Shown in pieces: positions 1-9,447 of a stretch of DNA of 64,000 bases; position 1 is the stretch's first letter; every line of letters begins with the position of its first letter. Location of the stretch: the NCBI GenBank assembly GCA_036271555.1, contig DATBAK010000077.1, positions 1-64,000 of the forward strand, given 5' to 3'. The notes beneath the pieces are model-generated. The model searched no databases and had not been told where the DNA came from. It saw only the letters and a program-made list of their open reading frames with translations. The stretch comes from Acidimicrobiia bacterium (GTDB lineage Bacteria; Actinomycetota; Acidimicrobiia; IMCC26256; PALSA-610). Both the position numbers and the translations under genes were made by a program.

Positions 1-2434
1 CGCCGCGGGCGGTCGGCGCGAACGTGACCTTCTGGTGGATCACGGCATCGGGATCGAGGGTGAGACCTTCCGACACCGGCGTCGACGTGGAGAACACGCC
101 CGCCGGCGCCTTCGCCTTCGTGAGCGTGATCGGGATGTTGCCGGTATTCGAGATGTCGAACGCCATGGTCTTCGAATCACCGATCGCGACCTTGGCGAAC
201 GCGAGCGGGTTCGGCGTGACCTCGAGGTGACCATGGCCCGACAGCGCGCTCCCGGTGAGCGGGATCGTCGCGGCGCCGTGGTTACTCGTCACGACGAGCG
301 AGTCGCTCGACGTTCCCGCGGTCGCGGGGTTGTAGAGGATCGACACCGTCACCGATTGCGCGGGTGTGAGCACCTGCCCGATCGAGGGAAGCCCGGTGAC
401 CGAGAACGGTGAACCCGGTGGTGTCGTCGCGGTGATCTTCTCCGGTTTCGTCCACGAATTCGCAATGTTGACCGAGAGCGTCTTCCCCCCGGCGCCGACC
501 GCGATCGTCCCGAAGTCGATCGACGGAGGCGCGGCGAGGAGTCCTTGCGCGGTGCCATAGCCGTGCAGATCGAGCGCGTACGCGCCCGCGTCCGACGCGA
601 TCGACAGTTGCGCGGTGGTGTCGCCGGCACTCGCGGGCGCGAAGTGCACCGGTACCTCGAGCGAGTCGCCCGCGTGCAGGAGCACGGGGAGCGAGGGCGG
701 AGTCGCGGTGAACGGCGCCGCGGTCGACACCCCGGTCACCTCGACGTCGCGCGTCGCGGTGACGACCGTGGTGAGCGTCTTGCGCGTCCCCACCTTCACG
801 TCGCCGAACTCGAGCGAGCTGGTTTGCAGCGCGGGGGTCGCCGGTCGGCCGAAGCCGAACACGTGCCCGTCGCGCGTGCCCACGTACACGCGGCCGGAGT
901 CGGTGGCGGGCACCGCGAACTTCGACGCGATCCCGATCGGTGACGACCACAGCAGCTGCAACACGCTGCCGCTCGGAACGGCGGCGTACGCGCGCAGCTG
1001 CCCGCCGGTTCCGGACGAGCCGGTCGACGACTCCACCCACACGATCGCGCTGCCGGGCGTCGTGCCGTCGCTCGTCACCACCGGCGAACCCGAGGTGTAT
1101 CCGAACGTGCCGGCACTCGTCGCGGCCGAGCTCAGTGTCGGTACTCCCGCGCCGTCGACGCCGTAGCGCAACGCGCGCAGATAGCTCGTGTTCTCGACTG
1201 TGTAGACCCAGCCGCCTTCGCCGCCGTACACCGCGGGATGACCCCACACGCCCGCGTACGGACCCGACATCGCGAGCATGCCGTCGGTGTGGTGCGGACC
1301 CTGTTCGCGGCCACCGAGGTTGTCGCGGTCGAGGAGGAACACCCGCCCGTCCTTGCCCACCTCGACGAGGAGGTTCGGGTGCGCGGCCGTGCCGAAGTAC
1401 CGCGAGGGCAGCGCAGCCGGGCCGCCGGACCCGAGGTCGGTGTCGTTCTGATCGAGGGTCGGCGCGTCGGCCGGCGAGAAGAAGTCCTTGGCGCTGAGCT
1501 TGCCGTTCGCTCCCACGGCGAGGCGCACCACCGACTCCGCGAGCGTCTTCGGTGGCGGCGAACCGGGCGCCGCCGGCGGCGACACACCGTTGCCCGTGGC
1601 GAGGATGATCCGTCCCGGACCGTCGGACACGAGCCCACCGCCCGACTGCCAGATCCCGGCCATGGAGCTCGCGTCGGCGCCGGAGCCCGCTTCGGTGCTC
1701 CACATCGCGGTGATCGCGTGCTTCGCGGTGCTCACTCCGACGACGTAGCCGCGGTACGGGTTGATGTCGCAATGCGACGCGAAGCCCGCGTACACCACGC
1801 CGCCGAGCAACAGCAGCCCCGGGCGCTGCATCGCGGTGAACGGTTGGAACGGGATCCCCGCCGTGTTGTCGGGCTTGCCCGCGATCGTGACGGGGAACCC
1901 GGCGCGTTCGCTGCCGTCGGCGACGGAGATCGCGTGCATGAACCACGTCGGCCGATTCGGGTTCTCGCCCGTGACGATCTTCGTCGTGAGATACATCGTG
2001 GCGGTCTTCGGGTCGTAGACCGGCGTCGACGTCGATCCGAGATTCGGGGTGAGGTCACCGCAGCCGATGGCCGACGCGGGGAACGGCGTGCCGAAGTCGC
2101 GTTCCCAACGGATCGCGCCGCTGATCTTGTCGATGCCGTACGCCTTCGCGTTCTCGGTGGTGACGACGACGAGGTCGCCGATCACGAGGGGCTGCGCGTA
2201 GACGGAACCATCGACCGTGGTGGAGAACAGCTGACCGAAGTCGGCGGCACCCACGTCGGCGGGCGCCAGGTTCGGCTCGGCCGGATCCCAACCGGTGCGC
2301 ACTCGGTCGGCCGACACCGTCGTCTCATTGGCGCGCGCGGTGACCACCGGGGGCAGCGCGGTCACGCCGATCAGCACCGCGACCAGCACCGACAACCGGG
2401 TCACGCCGCGACGAGTGCGCCGGATTCGAGTCAC
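1..2434 (-). CDS. Secreted beta-propeller protein with choice-of-anchor D (ASPM/SPD-2/Hydin-type) repeats, truncated by window edge
   Basis: The reading frame runs off the left edge, so the C-terminus is missing; 811 codons are present. The start is GTG at 2434, with a good ribosome site (GGAGGG) about 5 nt upstream. Residues 1 to about 35 form a signal peptide: an Arg-rich stretch, then LSVLVAVLIGVTALPPVV, then an Ala-x-Ala-type end. The middle resembles the PQQ-like/BamB beta-propeller fold, with repeated motifs such as SGAIRWERDF and GKDGRVFLLD. Three Ig-like repeats follow, encoded near 830-560, 540-290 and 220-20; each carries an F-G-x-V/I-x-V-G type core (LEFGDVKVG, IDFGTIAVG, LAFAKVAIG). 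The family suggests an exported structural or adhesive protein; no enzymatic residues were recognised. It is divergent from the LuxR-type regulator at 2547. Confidence 0.85.
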   Translation of the reverse strand, partial: MTRIRRTRRGVTRLSVLVAVLIGVTALPPVVTARANETTVSADRVRTGWDPAEPNLAPADVGAADFGQLFSTTVDGSVYAQPLVIGDLVVVTTENAKAYGIDKISGAIRWERDFGTPFPASAIGCGDLTPNLGSTSTPVYDPKTATMYLTTKIVTGENPNRPTWFMHAISVADGSERAGFPVTIAGKPDNTAGIPFQPFTAMQRPGLLLLGGVVYAGFASHCDINPYRGYVVGVSTAKHAITAMWSTEAGSGADASSMAGIWQSGGGLVSDGPGRIILATGNGVSPPAAPGSPPPKTLAESVVRLAVGANGKLSAKDFFSPADAPTLDQNDTDLGSGGPAALPSRYFGTAAHPNLLVEVGKDGRVFLLDRDNLGGREQGPHHTDGMLAMSGPYAGVWGHPAVYGGEGGWVYTVENTSYLRALRYGVDGAGVPTLSSAATSAGTFGYTSGSPVVTSDGTTPGSAIVWVESSTGSSGTGGQLRAYAAVPSGSVLQLLWSSPIGIASKFAVPATDSGRVYVGTRDGHVFGFGRPATPALQTSSLEFGDVKVGTRKTLTTVVTATRDVEVTGVSTAAPFTATPPSLPVLLHAGDSLEVPVHFAPASAGDTTAQLSIASDAGAYALDLHGYGTAQGLLAAPPSIDFGTIAVGAGGKTLSVNIANSWTKPEKITATTPPGSPFSVTGLPSIGQVLTPAQSVTVSILYNPATAGTSSDSLVVTSNHGAATIPLTGSALSGHGHLEVTPNPLAFAKVAIGDSKTMAFDISNTGNIPITLTKAKAPAGVFSTSTPVSEGLTLDPDAVIHQKVTFAPTARG

Positions 2435-2546
2435 CTTCGCCCTCCGCAATCGTCCCCCGCGCGGCCATCCTCGCGCCCGACCGGCGAGCCGAGCCACCGG
2501 GACGCTTCGTAGGTAGCCCCGGCGAGAGATCTGAGGAGTTCTTCCG

Positions 2547-5500
2547 ATGCCCCGTCGCGATGGTCGGCAGATCCTGGATCCCGAGGCCGATTCGGCCTTC
2601 GATCACGGCCGATCCGTCTCCGTGATCGCGAGGTCGGGAGGGCGCGTGGCCGTCGTGCTGTGGGACGATCAAGTCGTGGACGAAGTGCCCTCCGGGACAC
2701 TCGCAGGTCGGGACTCGGAGCTCGCGGTGATGGGCGCGCTGCTCGACGGGCTCGAGGCGACGGGCGCGCGGACGCTGCTCGTCGGCGGAGAGGCCGGCAT
2801 CGGAAAGACCCGGTTCGTCGACGAGCTGCTGCAGCGCGCGCGAGTCGGCGGGCTGCTGACCGCGATCGGTGTCTGCACACCGTCCGAGGGCGGCGGGCTC
2901 GCGTACGGACCCATCGTCGGCGTCGTGCGGGACATCTCCCGGCGGCTCGACGCGGCAATCGTGGGGGACGCCCTCGCGTCGGCCCGGCGAGCGCTCGGCC
3001 TCGACATCGACACCTCCGATGCCGCGTCGGCCGACGGCGCGAACCGGGTTCATCTCGCCGAAGCGCTCCTCGCGTGTTGCCAATCGCTCGGAGCGCGCGG
3101 ACGTGCGGTGCTCGTGTTCGAGGATCTCCACTGGGCGGACTCGACGAGCCTCGAGATGATCGACTTCCTCGCCCGGAACCTCGGCTCGAGCCCGATTCTG
3201 ATCATCGCGACCTACCGCAGCGACGAGACGGACCGCGCCAGCGCGCTCGGCTCGATGCTCACGGAGCTCGTGCGTCACCGCGCGGCCTCGTGTCTCGAGC
3301 TGACCGGCCTCGATCGCGACACCACCGCGTCGCTGATGGGCGAGATTCTCGGCTCGCCACCGGAGTGGTCGCTGCTCGATGCCGTGCACGCGCGCAGCGG
3401 CGGGAATCCGTTCTACGCCGAAGAGTTGACCGCGGCGCGGGGGAGCCCGTCGCTGCCGGGAACGCTGCTCAACGTCGTGTTGCTGCGCACCGAGCGCCTG
3501 AGCGCCGACGCGCGCACGCTCGCGGCAACGGTGGCAACGGCCGGCCTCTCGATCGACCATCGCCTGTTGCCGACCGCGTGCGCGCTCGACGACCATCGGT
3601 TGCACGCCGCGACTGCAGAGGCGGTGGCCGGTCACCTCCTCGTCGTCGACGGCGGCACGCGGCTTCGGTTCCGGCACGCGCTGCAACGAGAGGCGATGTA
3701 CGAATCGCTTTTGCCGACCGAACGAACGCGACTGCATCACCAGCTGGCGGTCGCGCTCAGCGCACTCGACGACCGGCAGGCCGAGGGCTTCGGGCGTGTC
3801 GACGGCGAGCTCGCGCACCACTGGTGGGAGTGCGGCGAATGGCCGGCTGCGATGCACACGGCGCTCCGGGCCGCTGATGCGATGGCCGCGCTGCTCGCGA
3901 TCCCCGAGGCGTACGCGCAGTACGAGCGTGCGCTCGCCGCCTACGACCGCTGTGGCGCGCTCGAGCGCGCCGGCATCGACCGCGTCGACCTGTTGATCAA
4001 GGCCTCGGACATGGCGTACATCGCCGGGCAGACCAATCGTGCGCTCGAGCTCGTCGAGTGCGCGATCGACGACGCCGATCCCGACGTCACCCCGGAACGG
4101 GTCGCCACCGCGCTGACGATGTTCGCCCGCCAGACATCCGTGGCCGGCGACATCGACGGTGCGGTCGCCGCGCTGGCGCGTGCGGCGGCGCTCCTCCCGG
4201 CGGACCTCCCGACGAGCGAGCTCGCGCTCGTGGTCGCGTACGAGGCCGGGCTCCGTATGGTGATGGGACGCCTGGACGCCGCCGCGGAACGCGCGAACGA
4301 GGCAATCGCCATCGCGCGTGCGGCGGGCGCGCGTGTCGCGGAATGTCATGCCGAGTGCACGTTGGGCGTGTGCCTGGTCGAGACCGGCGCCGTCGAGGAC
4401 GGGCTCGGTCACGCTCGTCGCGCGGTCGACCTCGCCGAAGACCTCCAGCTGCCCGTCGCGCTCGACCGTTGCTACGGAAACCTGTCGCACGTCCTCATGA
4501 CGGCCGGACGTCTCGACGAGACGGCGCTCCTCGTCAAGAGCTCGACCACCGGCGAATGGGTCACGGGAATCCGCCTGTACGCCGCCGGCCAGAACAGCAG
4601 CGAGGCGCTCATCCGGTCGGCTCGCTTCGACGACGCGACGGCGGTGCTCGACCGCATGCCGGAACGCGGCACGAGCAGCTGCGTGTACGGCCCGCACGCC
4701 CTGCGCGCGCTCCTCGCGCTGCGCCGAGGTCAGCTCGACGACGCGGAGAGCCACCTCGACGCCGCCGACCGGCTCGCCGCCGACCAGCCGGCGTTCGTCG
4801 GGGGCGGGACGGCGGACACGCTGCGCGCGGAGTTGCTCCTCGAGCGGAATGCACCCGACGACGCCTACGCCGCGATCGAGCGCGCGCTCACCAACATCGG
4901 GGCGACGGAGGATCATTTCCGGCGGTCCGAGATCTGCACACTCGGCGTTCGAGCACTGGCCGACATCGACGACGCCGCACGGCTCAGAGGCCGCACGGTC
5001 GATCGCGACAAGCTCCGCCGGCTCGCGGCCGGGCTCGTCGAACAGACGCGCGGCGGTGTCGACACCCTCAGTCGACCCGCGAACCCGGCACCGCCCCGAG
5101 TGCGCGCCATGCTCGCACAGTCCGTTGCCGAAGCCACCCGTCTGGACGAGCCCGATCCCGCTCTCTGGCGCGCCGCCGCGGCCGCATGGATCGAGGCGTC
5201 CGAGCCGTGGTCGACGACCTATTGCGAGTGGCGCGCGGCGCAGGCCGCCCTCGCAACCCACGCGCGATCCGACGCGATCGCGGCGGTCACGAGCGCGTGG
5301 AACCGGGCCCGCGAGATCGGCGCGCAGGCGCTCGTCGTGCACGTCGAGCGCCTGGCGCAGCGGGCGCGCATCACGTTGGTCGACGAGTCGCTACGGGTCG
5401 ACATTCCGCAGCATGCCGTCGCTCGGGACCTCGGTCTCACCGCGCGCGAGGGCGAGGTTCTGGACCAGCTCGCGCGGGGCCGAACGGACCGTCAGATCGC

Positions 5501-5633
5501 GGAGATCCTGTTCATCAGCACGAAGACCGCGAGCGTGCACGTGTCGAACATCCTGCGGAAGCTCGACGCCGGAAATCGCGTCGACGCAGGCGAGATCGGT
5601 CAACGCGCCGGACTCGGCGCGTCCTCCGACTGA
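2547..5633 (+). CDS. Large LuxR-family (LAL/MalT-like) transcriptional regulator with AAA ATPase domain
   Basis: This is a 1028-residue cytoplasmic regulator of the STAND/LAL type. Walker A GEAGIGKT lies at residues 81-88 and Walker B VLVFEDLHWAD near 188-198. A long helical, TPR-like middle (about 400-900) probably senses a ligand or partner. A C-terminal LuxR helix-turn-helix (LTAREGEVLDQLARGRTDRQ, then the recognition helix with TKTASVHVSNILRKL) spans about 960-1015. ATG 2547 was chosen because GAGGAG lies 8 nt upstream. The first 45 residues look unlike the family, so a GTG near 2647-2674, just before the usual LAGRDSEL motif, is a possible alternative. The effector and target genes are unknown; the divergent surface-protein gene is one candidate target. 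Confidence 0.9.
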   Translation: MPRRDGRQILDPEADSAFDHGRSVSVIARSGGRVAVVLWDDQVVDEVPSGTLAGRDSELAVMGALLDGLEATGARTLLVGGEAGIGKTRFVDELLQRARVGGLLTAIGVCTPSEGGGLAYGPIVGVVRDISRRLDAAIVGDALASARRALGLDIDTSDAASADGANRVHLAEALLACCQSLGARGRAVLVFEDLHWADSTSLEMIDFLARNLGSSPILIIATYRSDETDRASALGSMLTELVRHRAASCLELTGLDRDTTASLMGEILGSPPEWSLLDAVHARSGGNPFYAEELTAARGSPSLPGTLLNVVLLRTERLSADARTLAATVATAGLSIDHRLLPTACALDDHRLHAATAEAVAGHLLVVDGGTRLRFRHALQREAMYESLLPTERTRLHHQLAVALSALDDRQAEGFGRVDGELAHHWWECGEWPAAMHTALRAADAMAALLAIPEAYAQYERALAAYDRCGALERAGIDRVDLLIKASDMAYIAGQTNRALELVECAIDDADPDVTPERVATALTMFARQTSVAGDIDGAVAALARAAALLPADLPTSELALVVAYEAGLRMVMGRLDAAAERANEAIAIARAAGARVAECHAECTLGVCLVETGAVEDGLGHARRAVDLAEDLQLPVALDRCYGNLSHVLMTAGRLDETALLVKSSTTGEWVTGIRLYAAGQNSSEALIRSARFDDATAVLDRMPERGTSSCVYGPHALRALLALRRGQLDDAESHLDAADRLAADQPAFVGGGTADTLRAELLLERNAPDDAYAAIERALTNIGATEDHFRRSEICTLGVRALADIDDAARLRGRTVDRDKLRRLAAGLVEQTRGGVDTLSRPANPAPPRVRAMLAQSVAEATRLDEPDPALWRAAAAAWIEASEPWSTTYCEWRAAQAALATHARSDAIAAVTSAWNRAREIGAQALVVHVERLAQRARITLVDESLRVDIPQHAVARDLGLTAREGEVLDQLARGRTDRQIAEILFISTKTASVHVSNILRKLDAGNRVDAGEIGQRAGLGASSD

Positions 5634-5664
5634 CGGCCGCGCGGCGGCCTCGGTCGACACCGGT

Positions 5665-6501
5665 TCACAGCGACCGCCGACTCGCAGAGGCGGTGCGGAA
5701 GATGGGCCATCCGATCTCGGTGCGCCACTGCCTTTCGTCGGTGGTGTCGTAGCGACCGACGAGGTAACGCTCGCGGACGGGTCCGTCGACGCCGATGGCC
5801 CGCTCGGCGACGTAGCTCGCGACCGCGCCGTAGGAGCGGTCGATGTCGGTGTGGGAGCCGTGGTGCACGGTGACGGCGAGCTCGGTCGGGGGGAGCAGCT
5901 TCGCGGTGACGCGCCCGACGGGTCGGGGCGGGGTGACGCAGGGGACGTAGACGGTGAGCTCGCCGTGCTCGTCGGTGAAGAACGCGTCGGCGACGACGGC
6001 GCCGCCGGGGCCCGCGGGTTCGATTCCTTGCGCGGCGAGCGTCGCGCGGAGCTCGCCCATGGCGCCGTCGAACCACGGTGCGAGGTCGGCGAGCTCGACC
6101 GCGGCTTCGATCGCGGCGACCGTGGCCGGGGGTTCGCTGCGATGGTCGATCGGCATGGAGGCGGGCGGCCCCTCGAGGAGCTCGCGCAGTGACGCGACGG
6201 CGGCTTGGGTCTGCGCGAGCTCGTGTTCGAGTCGCGCGAGGTGGCTCGCGATGAGCTCGGCTCGCGTGTCGGCATCGGGTGCGCGCAGCACGGTGCCGAT
6301 CTCGTCGAGCGGCATGTCGAGGTCGCGGAAGCGGCGGATGACCTGTGCGACCGGGATCTGCTCGGGGGTGTAGCGGCGGTATCCCGTTGCCGAGTCGATG
6401 TCGGCGGGAACGAGCAGCCCGACGTGGTGGTAGTGGTGCAGCGTCTTCACGCTGAGATGCGTGGCCCGGGCGAACGTGCCGATCGTGAGCGTTCCCGTCA
6501 C
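5665..6501 (-). CDS. MerR-family regulator with GyrI-like effector-binding domain
   Basis: This 278-residue protein has an N-terminal MerR winged helix (residues 4-72, LTIGTFARATHLSVKTLHHY and then GYRRYTPEQI), a dimerising helix (about 75-125) and a C-terminal GyrI/SOUL-like ligand pocket (about 125-270). This is the BmrR/BltR/TipAL-type layout that senses hydrophobic drugs and activates transcription by untwisting a promoter. The start is GTG at 6501, directly at the predicted transcription start (see the promoter at 6508-6538). That promoter has the 19-bp spacer typical of MerR control and faces this gene, so autoregulation is likely. The ligand is unknown. Confidence 0.92.
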   Translation of the reverse strand: MTGTLTIGTFARATHLSVKTLHHYHHVGLLVPADIDSATGYRRYTPEQIPVAQVIRRFRDLDMPLDEIGTVLRAPDADTRAELIASHLARLEHELAQTQAAVASLRELLEGPPASMPIDHRSEPPATVAAIEAAVELADLAPWFDGAMGELRATLAAQGIEPAGPGGAVVADAFFTDEHGELTVYVPCVTPPRPVGRVTAKLLPPTELAVTVHHGSHTDIDRSYGAVASYVAERAIGVDGPVRERYLVGRYDTTDERQWRTEIGWPIFRTASASRRSL

Positions 6502-6507
6502 CGGCTC

Positions 6508-6538
6508 AGTATCGACTCTCCCGCGACCGGAGAGTCAA
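6508..6538 (-). promoter_or_regulatory. MerR-type promoter and operator, 19-bp spacer, leaderless start
   Basis: Read leftward, the -35 TTGACT (6538-6533) and -10 GATACT (6513-6508) are separated by exactly 19 bp. A perfect 8-bp inverted repeat (GACTCTCC 6514-6521 and GGAGAGTC 6529-6536, 7-nt centre) lies across the spacer. Over-long spacers with a dyad are the hallmark of MerR-activated promoters. Six nt separate the -10 from the GTG of the MerR gene, which implies a leaderless transcript. Confidence 0.85.
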
Positions 6539-6619
6539 GCGCCCTGATGGGTGTTGACCCTCCGGCATGCGAAGGCTCGAAGGTGGGCGTGAACATCCGT
6601 CGAGCCGAAGGGGACCTCC

Positions 6620-7012
6620 ATGACCGTCGAGCTTCCAACCATCGTCAGCGAGCACATCCGCGCCGTCAATGCCGGCGATGTCGATGCCGTCGTGGCCACG
6701 TTCACCGACGATGCGCTCGTCAACGACGCGCGTCGCGAGTTTCGTGGCGCGCGGCAGATCCGCGTGTGGATTGCCGAGGAGATCGTCGGCGACCGGGTCA
6801 CGATGCAGCCGATCGAGGCTGCCGAGCATCACGGGACGACCGTCCTGCGGGCGAGCTACGACGGCGACTTCGACAAGTCGGGTCTGCCCGACCCCGTGAT
6901 CCTGACGAACTACGTCACGATCCGCGACGGCCGGATCGCGACGCTCATCGTCATCCTCAACGATCCCGCACCCCGGGTACGCGGCCTGCTGCTGGCGGAG
7001 GTGCAGGGGTGA
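6620..7012 (+). CDS. SnoaL/NTF2-like small protein
   Basis: This 130-residue protein has the NTF2-like cone fold signature: an N-terminal helix, then AVNAGDVDAVVATFTDDALV and a strand-rich end with VTIRDGRIATLIVIL. Such proteins act as small hydrolases, isomerases or carriers, and the substrate cannot be read from sequence. The start is ATG 6620, with GGGGACC just upstream. Its stop codon overlaps the GTG start of the next gene (GTGA at 7009-7012), so the two are translationally coupled and probably act on the same compound. The MerR gene is divergent. Confidence 0.85.
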   Translation: MTVELPTIVSEHIRAVNAGDVDAVVATFTDDALVNDARREFRGARQIRVWIAEEIVGDRVTMQPIEAAEHHGTTVLRASYDGDFDKSGLPDPVILTNYVTIRDGRIATLIVILNDPAPRVRGLLLAEVQG

Positions 7013-7794
7013 CCGCGCACGATGCGTGCAGCGTCGCCGGCGCGCGCGTGCTCGTGACCGGCGGCACGCGCGGCATCGGCGCCGCGAGCGCGTCTCTGCT
7101 CGCGTCGCGCGGCGCGCGCGTCCTCGTCGCCGCCCGCACCGCGCCCGCGGACGATGCGCAGCGCTTGCCGTTCGTCGCCGCCGACCTCGCCTCCGCGAGC
7201 GGGGCCGTGCGCATCGTCGATGCCGTCCGCGACGTGCTCGGAGGCGTCGATGTCGTGGTCCATGCGGTCGGCGCGTCGTTCGCGCGGCCCGGCGGCGTGC
7301 TGTCGCTCGGGGACGAAGACTGGATGCGGGTGCTCGACACGAACCTGTTCGCGGCGGTCCGCATCGACCGGCTGCTCGCGCCGCTGATGCTCGAGCAGGG
7401 TTCGGGCTCGATCGTGCACGTCTCGTCGTTGCAGTGGAAGCGGCCCCATCCGTCGTCGCACGCGTACGGGCCGGCAAAGGCCGCGCTGACGAGCTACAGC
7501 AAACTGCTCGCGACCGAGTGCGCGCCGGCGGGTGTCCGCGTCAACGTCGTCACTCCCGGCTTCATCGCCACGCCCGGTGCGGAACGCCGCCTCGCGCAGA
7601 TCATGGTCGACGCCCACGTCGACCGCGACCACGCCGAGGCGCTGCTGCTCGAGACGATCGGAGGCGTGCCGCTCGGACGGCCCGGCACCGCGCACGAGGT
7701 CGCGGAAGTCGTCGCCTTCCTCGCCTCCGGCGCCGCGTCCTATGTCACCGGGAGCGAGTTCACGATCGACGGCGGCAACAATCGCGTCCTGTGA
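7009..7794 (+). CDS. Short-chain dehydrogenase/reductase
   Basis: This classical SDR has 261 residues. The nucleotide-binding motif TGGTRGIG is near residues 17-24, the catalytic serine is in HVSSLQ, and YGPAK gives the Tyr-x-x-x-Lys pair; the C-terminus ends in IDGGNN, typical of the family. It should oxidise or reduce an alcohol/ketone with NAD(P)(H); the substrate is unknown. The start is GTG 7009, overlapping the stop of the SnoaL-like gene. It converges with the thiolase-like gene at 7853. Confidence 0.92.
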   Translation: MTAHDACSVAGARVLVTGGTRGIGAASASLLASRGARVLVAARTAPADDAQRLPFVAADLASASGAVRIVDAVRDVLGGVDVVVHAVGASFARPGGVLSLGDEDWMRVLDTNLFAAVRIDRLLAPLMLEQGSGSIVHVSSLQWKRPHPSSHAYGPAKAALTSYSKLLATECAPAGVRVNVVTPGFIATPGAERRLAQIMVDAHVDRDHAEALLLETIGGVPLGRPGTAHEVAEVVAFLASGAASYVTGSEFTIDGGNNRVL

Positions 7795-7852
7795 ACCGTG
7801 AAGTGATCGAAGTCCCGAAGCGGCCGGAAGGCAGCGATGAGGCGACGGCTCC

Positions 7853-9034
7853 TCAGCTGCGCGTGAGGATGGCGCCGGTTCGGCTCGCCGAAACGAGGGC
7901 GACCTCGACGGCCGGCAGCGGGTTCGCGGCGGTGCCCCGGATCTGGCGCACGGCTTCGGTCACCATGTTGAGGCCGTGGATGTAGCCCTCACCGATCAAG
8001 CCGCCATTCGTGTTGCACGGCAGTGATCCGTCCGGCGCGAGGTTGCCGTCGCCGACGAAGTCCTTCGCTTCGCCGGGCCCGCAGAAGCCGAGCGCCTCGA
8101 GCTGCATGAAGAGGATCGGCGAGAACGCGTCGTAGATCATCGCGAGGTCGATCTCGTCGCGCCGGAATCCCGCGTCGTCGAACAAGCGTCGTGCGAGCAC
8201 CGCCGACGACTCCATCACCGACAGGTCCGGGCGATAGTGATCGGACGCGATCTCCTGTTCGAAGCGGGCGGCGCCGGCGACGGCGGCGATCCCGACCGGA
8301 GGGTGGGGCATCGCGGCGGCTCGCTCGTGACTCGTGACGACGACCGCGACGGAGCCGTCGGTCTCCTGACAGCAGTCGAACATGCGGATGCACGGTTCTG
8401 CGATCCAGCGGGACGCCTGGTGGTCGGCGAGCGCCATGGGTCGCTGATAGCCCCACGCGGCGGGATTCGTCGCCGCGTACGTGCGCAGCTGCACGACGGC
8501 GCGTCCGAAGTCTTCGTTGGTCGCGCCGTACTGATGCATGTAGCGGGTCGCGTTGAGCGCGATCCACGAAGCCGGTGTGAGCGCGCCGTGCGGCATGCAC
8601 CACTGGCTCGCCGTCGTGCCGGCGTGCGTATTCGCGACGTTCACGGCGACCTTGGCGCCTCCGAAACGCGTCGCGCCGGAGCGCGCCCGCACCGCGCGGT
8701 AGCAGACCACGATGTCGGCGACACCGCTCGCGACGGCGGCCGCCGCGTGCATGAGCACGCCCATCGAGCCACCACCGCCGTACGGCACGCGCGCCGAGTA
8801 GCCGATCTCCTGGAGTCCGACGGTGCGGACGAGCTCGGTCTCCTCGACGGGGTCGATCGTGTAGCTGACGAGCCCGTCGACGTCGGCAACCTCGATCTGC
8901 GCGTCCGCGCAGGCCGCGACGATCGCCTCGCTCGCGAGTTGGAGCTCGGTGCGGCCCGCGTGCCGCGAGAACTCGGTCTGGCCGATGCCCGCGATCGCGG
9001 CCGCGTCGCGCGGCAGGACGTGCGCGCGCGTCAT
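7853..9034 (-). CDS. Ltp/SCP-x type thiolase-like protein, probable retro-aldolase partner of DUF35 protein
   Basis: This 393-residue member of the non-specific lipid-transfer (SCP-x thiolase) family begins DAAAIAGIGQTEFSRHAGRT and ends with NTNGGLIGEGYIHGLN, the conserved His region. At the position of the thiolase nucleophilic cysteine it has a glycine-rich GGGGSMG with no Cys. Known Ltp2-DUF35 complexes of actinobacterial steroid side-chain degradation also lack thiolysis activity and act as retro-aldolases. Here the DUF35 gene lies immediately upstream and overlaps by ATGA (9031-9034), so I infer a similar two-subunit aldolase. The substrate is unknown. Confidence 0.85.
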   Translation of the reverse strand: MTRAHVLPRDAAAIAGIGQTEFSRHAGRTELQLASEAIVAACADAQIEVADVDGLVSYTIDPVEETELVRTVGLQEIGYSARVPYGGGGSMGVLMHAAAAVASGVADIVVCYRAVRARSGATRFGGAKVAVNVANTHAGTTASQWCMPHGALTPASWIALNATRYMHQYGATNEDFGRAVVQLRTYAATNPAAWGYQRPMALADHQASRWIAEPCIRMFDCCQETDGSVAVVVTSHERAAAMPHPPVGIAAVAGAARFEQEIASDHYRPDLSVMESSAVLARRLFDDAGFRRDEIDLAMIYDAFSPILFMQLEALGFCGPGEAKDFVGDGNLAPDGSLPCNTNGGLIGEGYIHGLNMVTEAVRQIRGTAANPLPAVEVALVSASRTGAILTRS

Positions 9035-9447
9035 GCGGGAACGGTGTCGTTCGGGTCCGGGCCGAAGACCGGAACGGCTGCGCCGTCGCTCGTCGCTTCG
9101 AAGGCGACGCGGAGCCGCATCCCGATGCGAATGTCTCGGGACTCGATGTCGACGAGGTTGGTGACGATGCGTATGCCTTCGTCGAGGTCGACGAGTGCGA
9201 CGAGGACCGGATAGTCGAACGCCGGGCTGCGCGGGTGATGCAGGACGGCGTAGCTGTACAGCGATCCGGTCCCGGCGAGCCGTTGCTCGCACCACTCGAG
9301 GCTCCGGCAGTGCGGACACATGGGGCGCGGTGGATGCCGCAGCGTGCTGCAGCCGTCGCAGCGTTGCGCAACCAGCTCGTGACGCGCGATCGCATTCCAG
9401 TAGACCGCGCTGTCGTCGGTCGGGCGCGGCGCGGGACGCGCGGTCAC
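9031..9447 (-). CDS. DUF35 OB-fold protein with N-terminal zinc ribbon
   Basis: This 138-residue protein has a rubredoxin-like zinc ribbon with four cysteines (RCDGCSTLRHPPRPMCPHC, residues about 30-48), followed by an OB-fold (GTGSLYSYAVLHHP and onwards). DUF35 proteins are acyl-CoA-binding partners of thiolase-like enzymes. The start is GTG 9447, overlapping the stop of the amidohydrolase; its stop overlaps the start of the thiolase-like gene. This three-gene chain is translationally coupled throughout, which supports a stoichiometric complex with the 7853-9034 product. Confidence 0.92.
   Translation of the reverse strand: MTARPAPRPTDDSAVYWNAIARHELVAQRCDGCSTLRHPPRPMCPHCRSLEWCEQRLAGTGSLYSYAVLHHPRSPAFDYPVLVALVDLDEGIRIVTNLVDIESRDIRIGMRLRVAFEATSDGAAVPVFGPDPNDTVPA

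Noticed and set aside
282-1946. 554-codon minus-strand frame within the first gene
   Set aside because: Arg-rich shadow of the true frame, which reads from GTG 2434 off the left edge and contains a signal peptide and Ig-like repeats.
2325-5342. Very long open frame on the minus strand opposite the LuxR-type regulator
   Set aside because: Its product is Arg/Glu/Asp-rich low-complexity sequence without motifs. It exists because GC-rich codons rarely give stops in the opposite frame. The plus-strand product has clear ATPase and HTH motifs.
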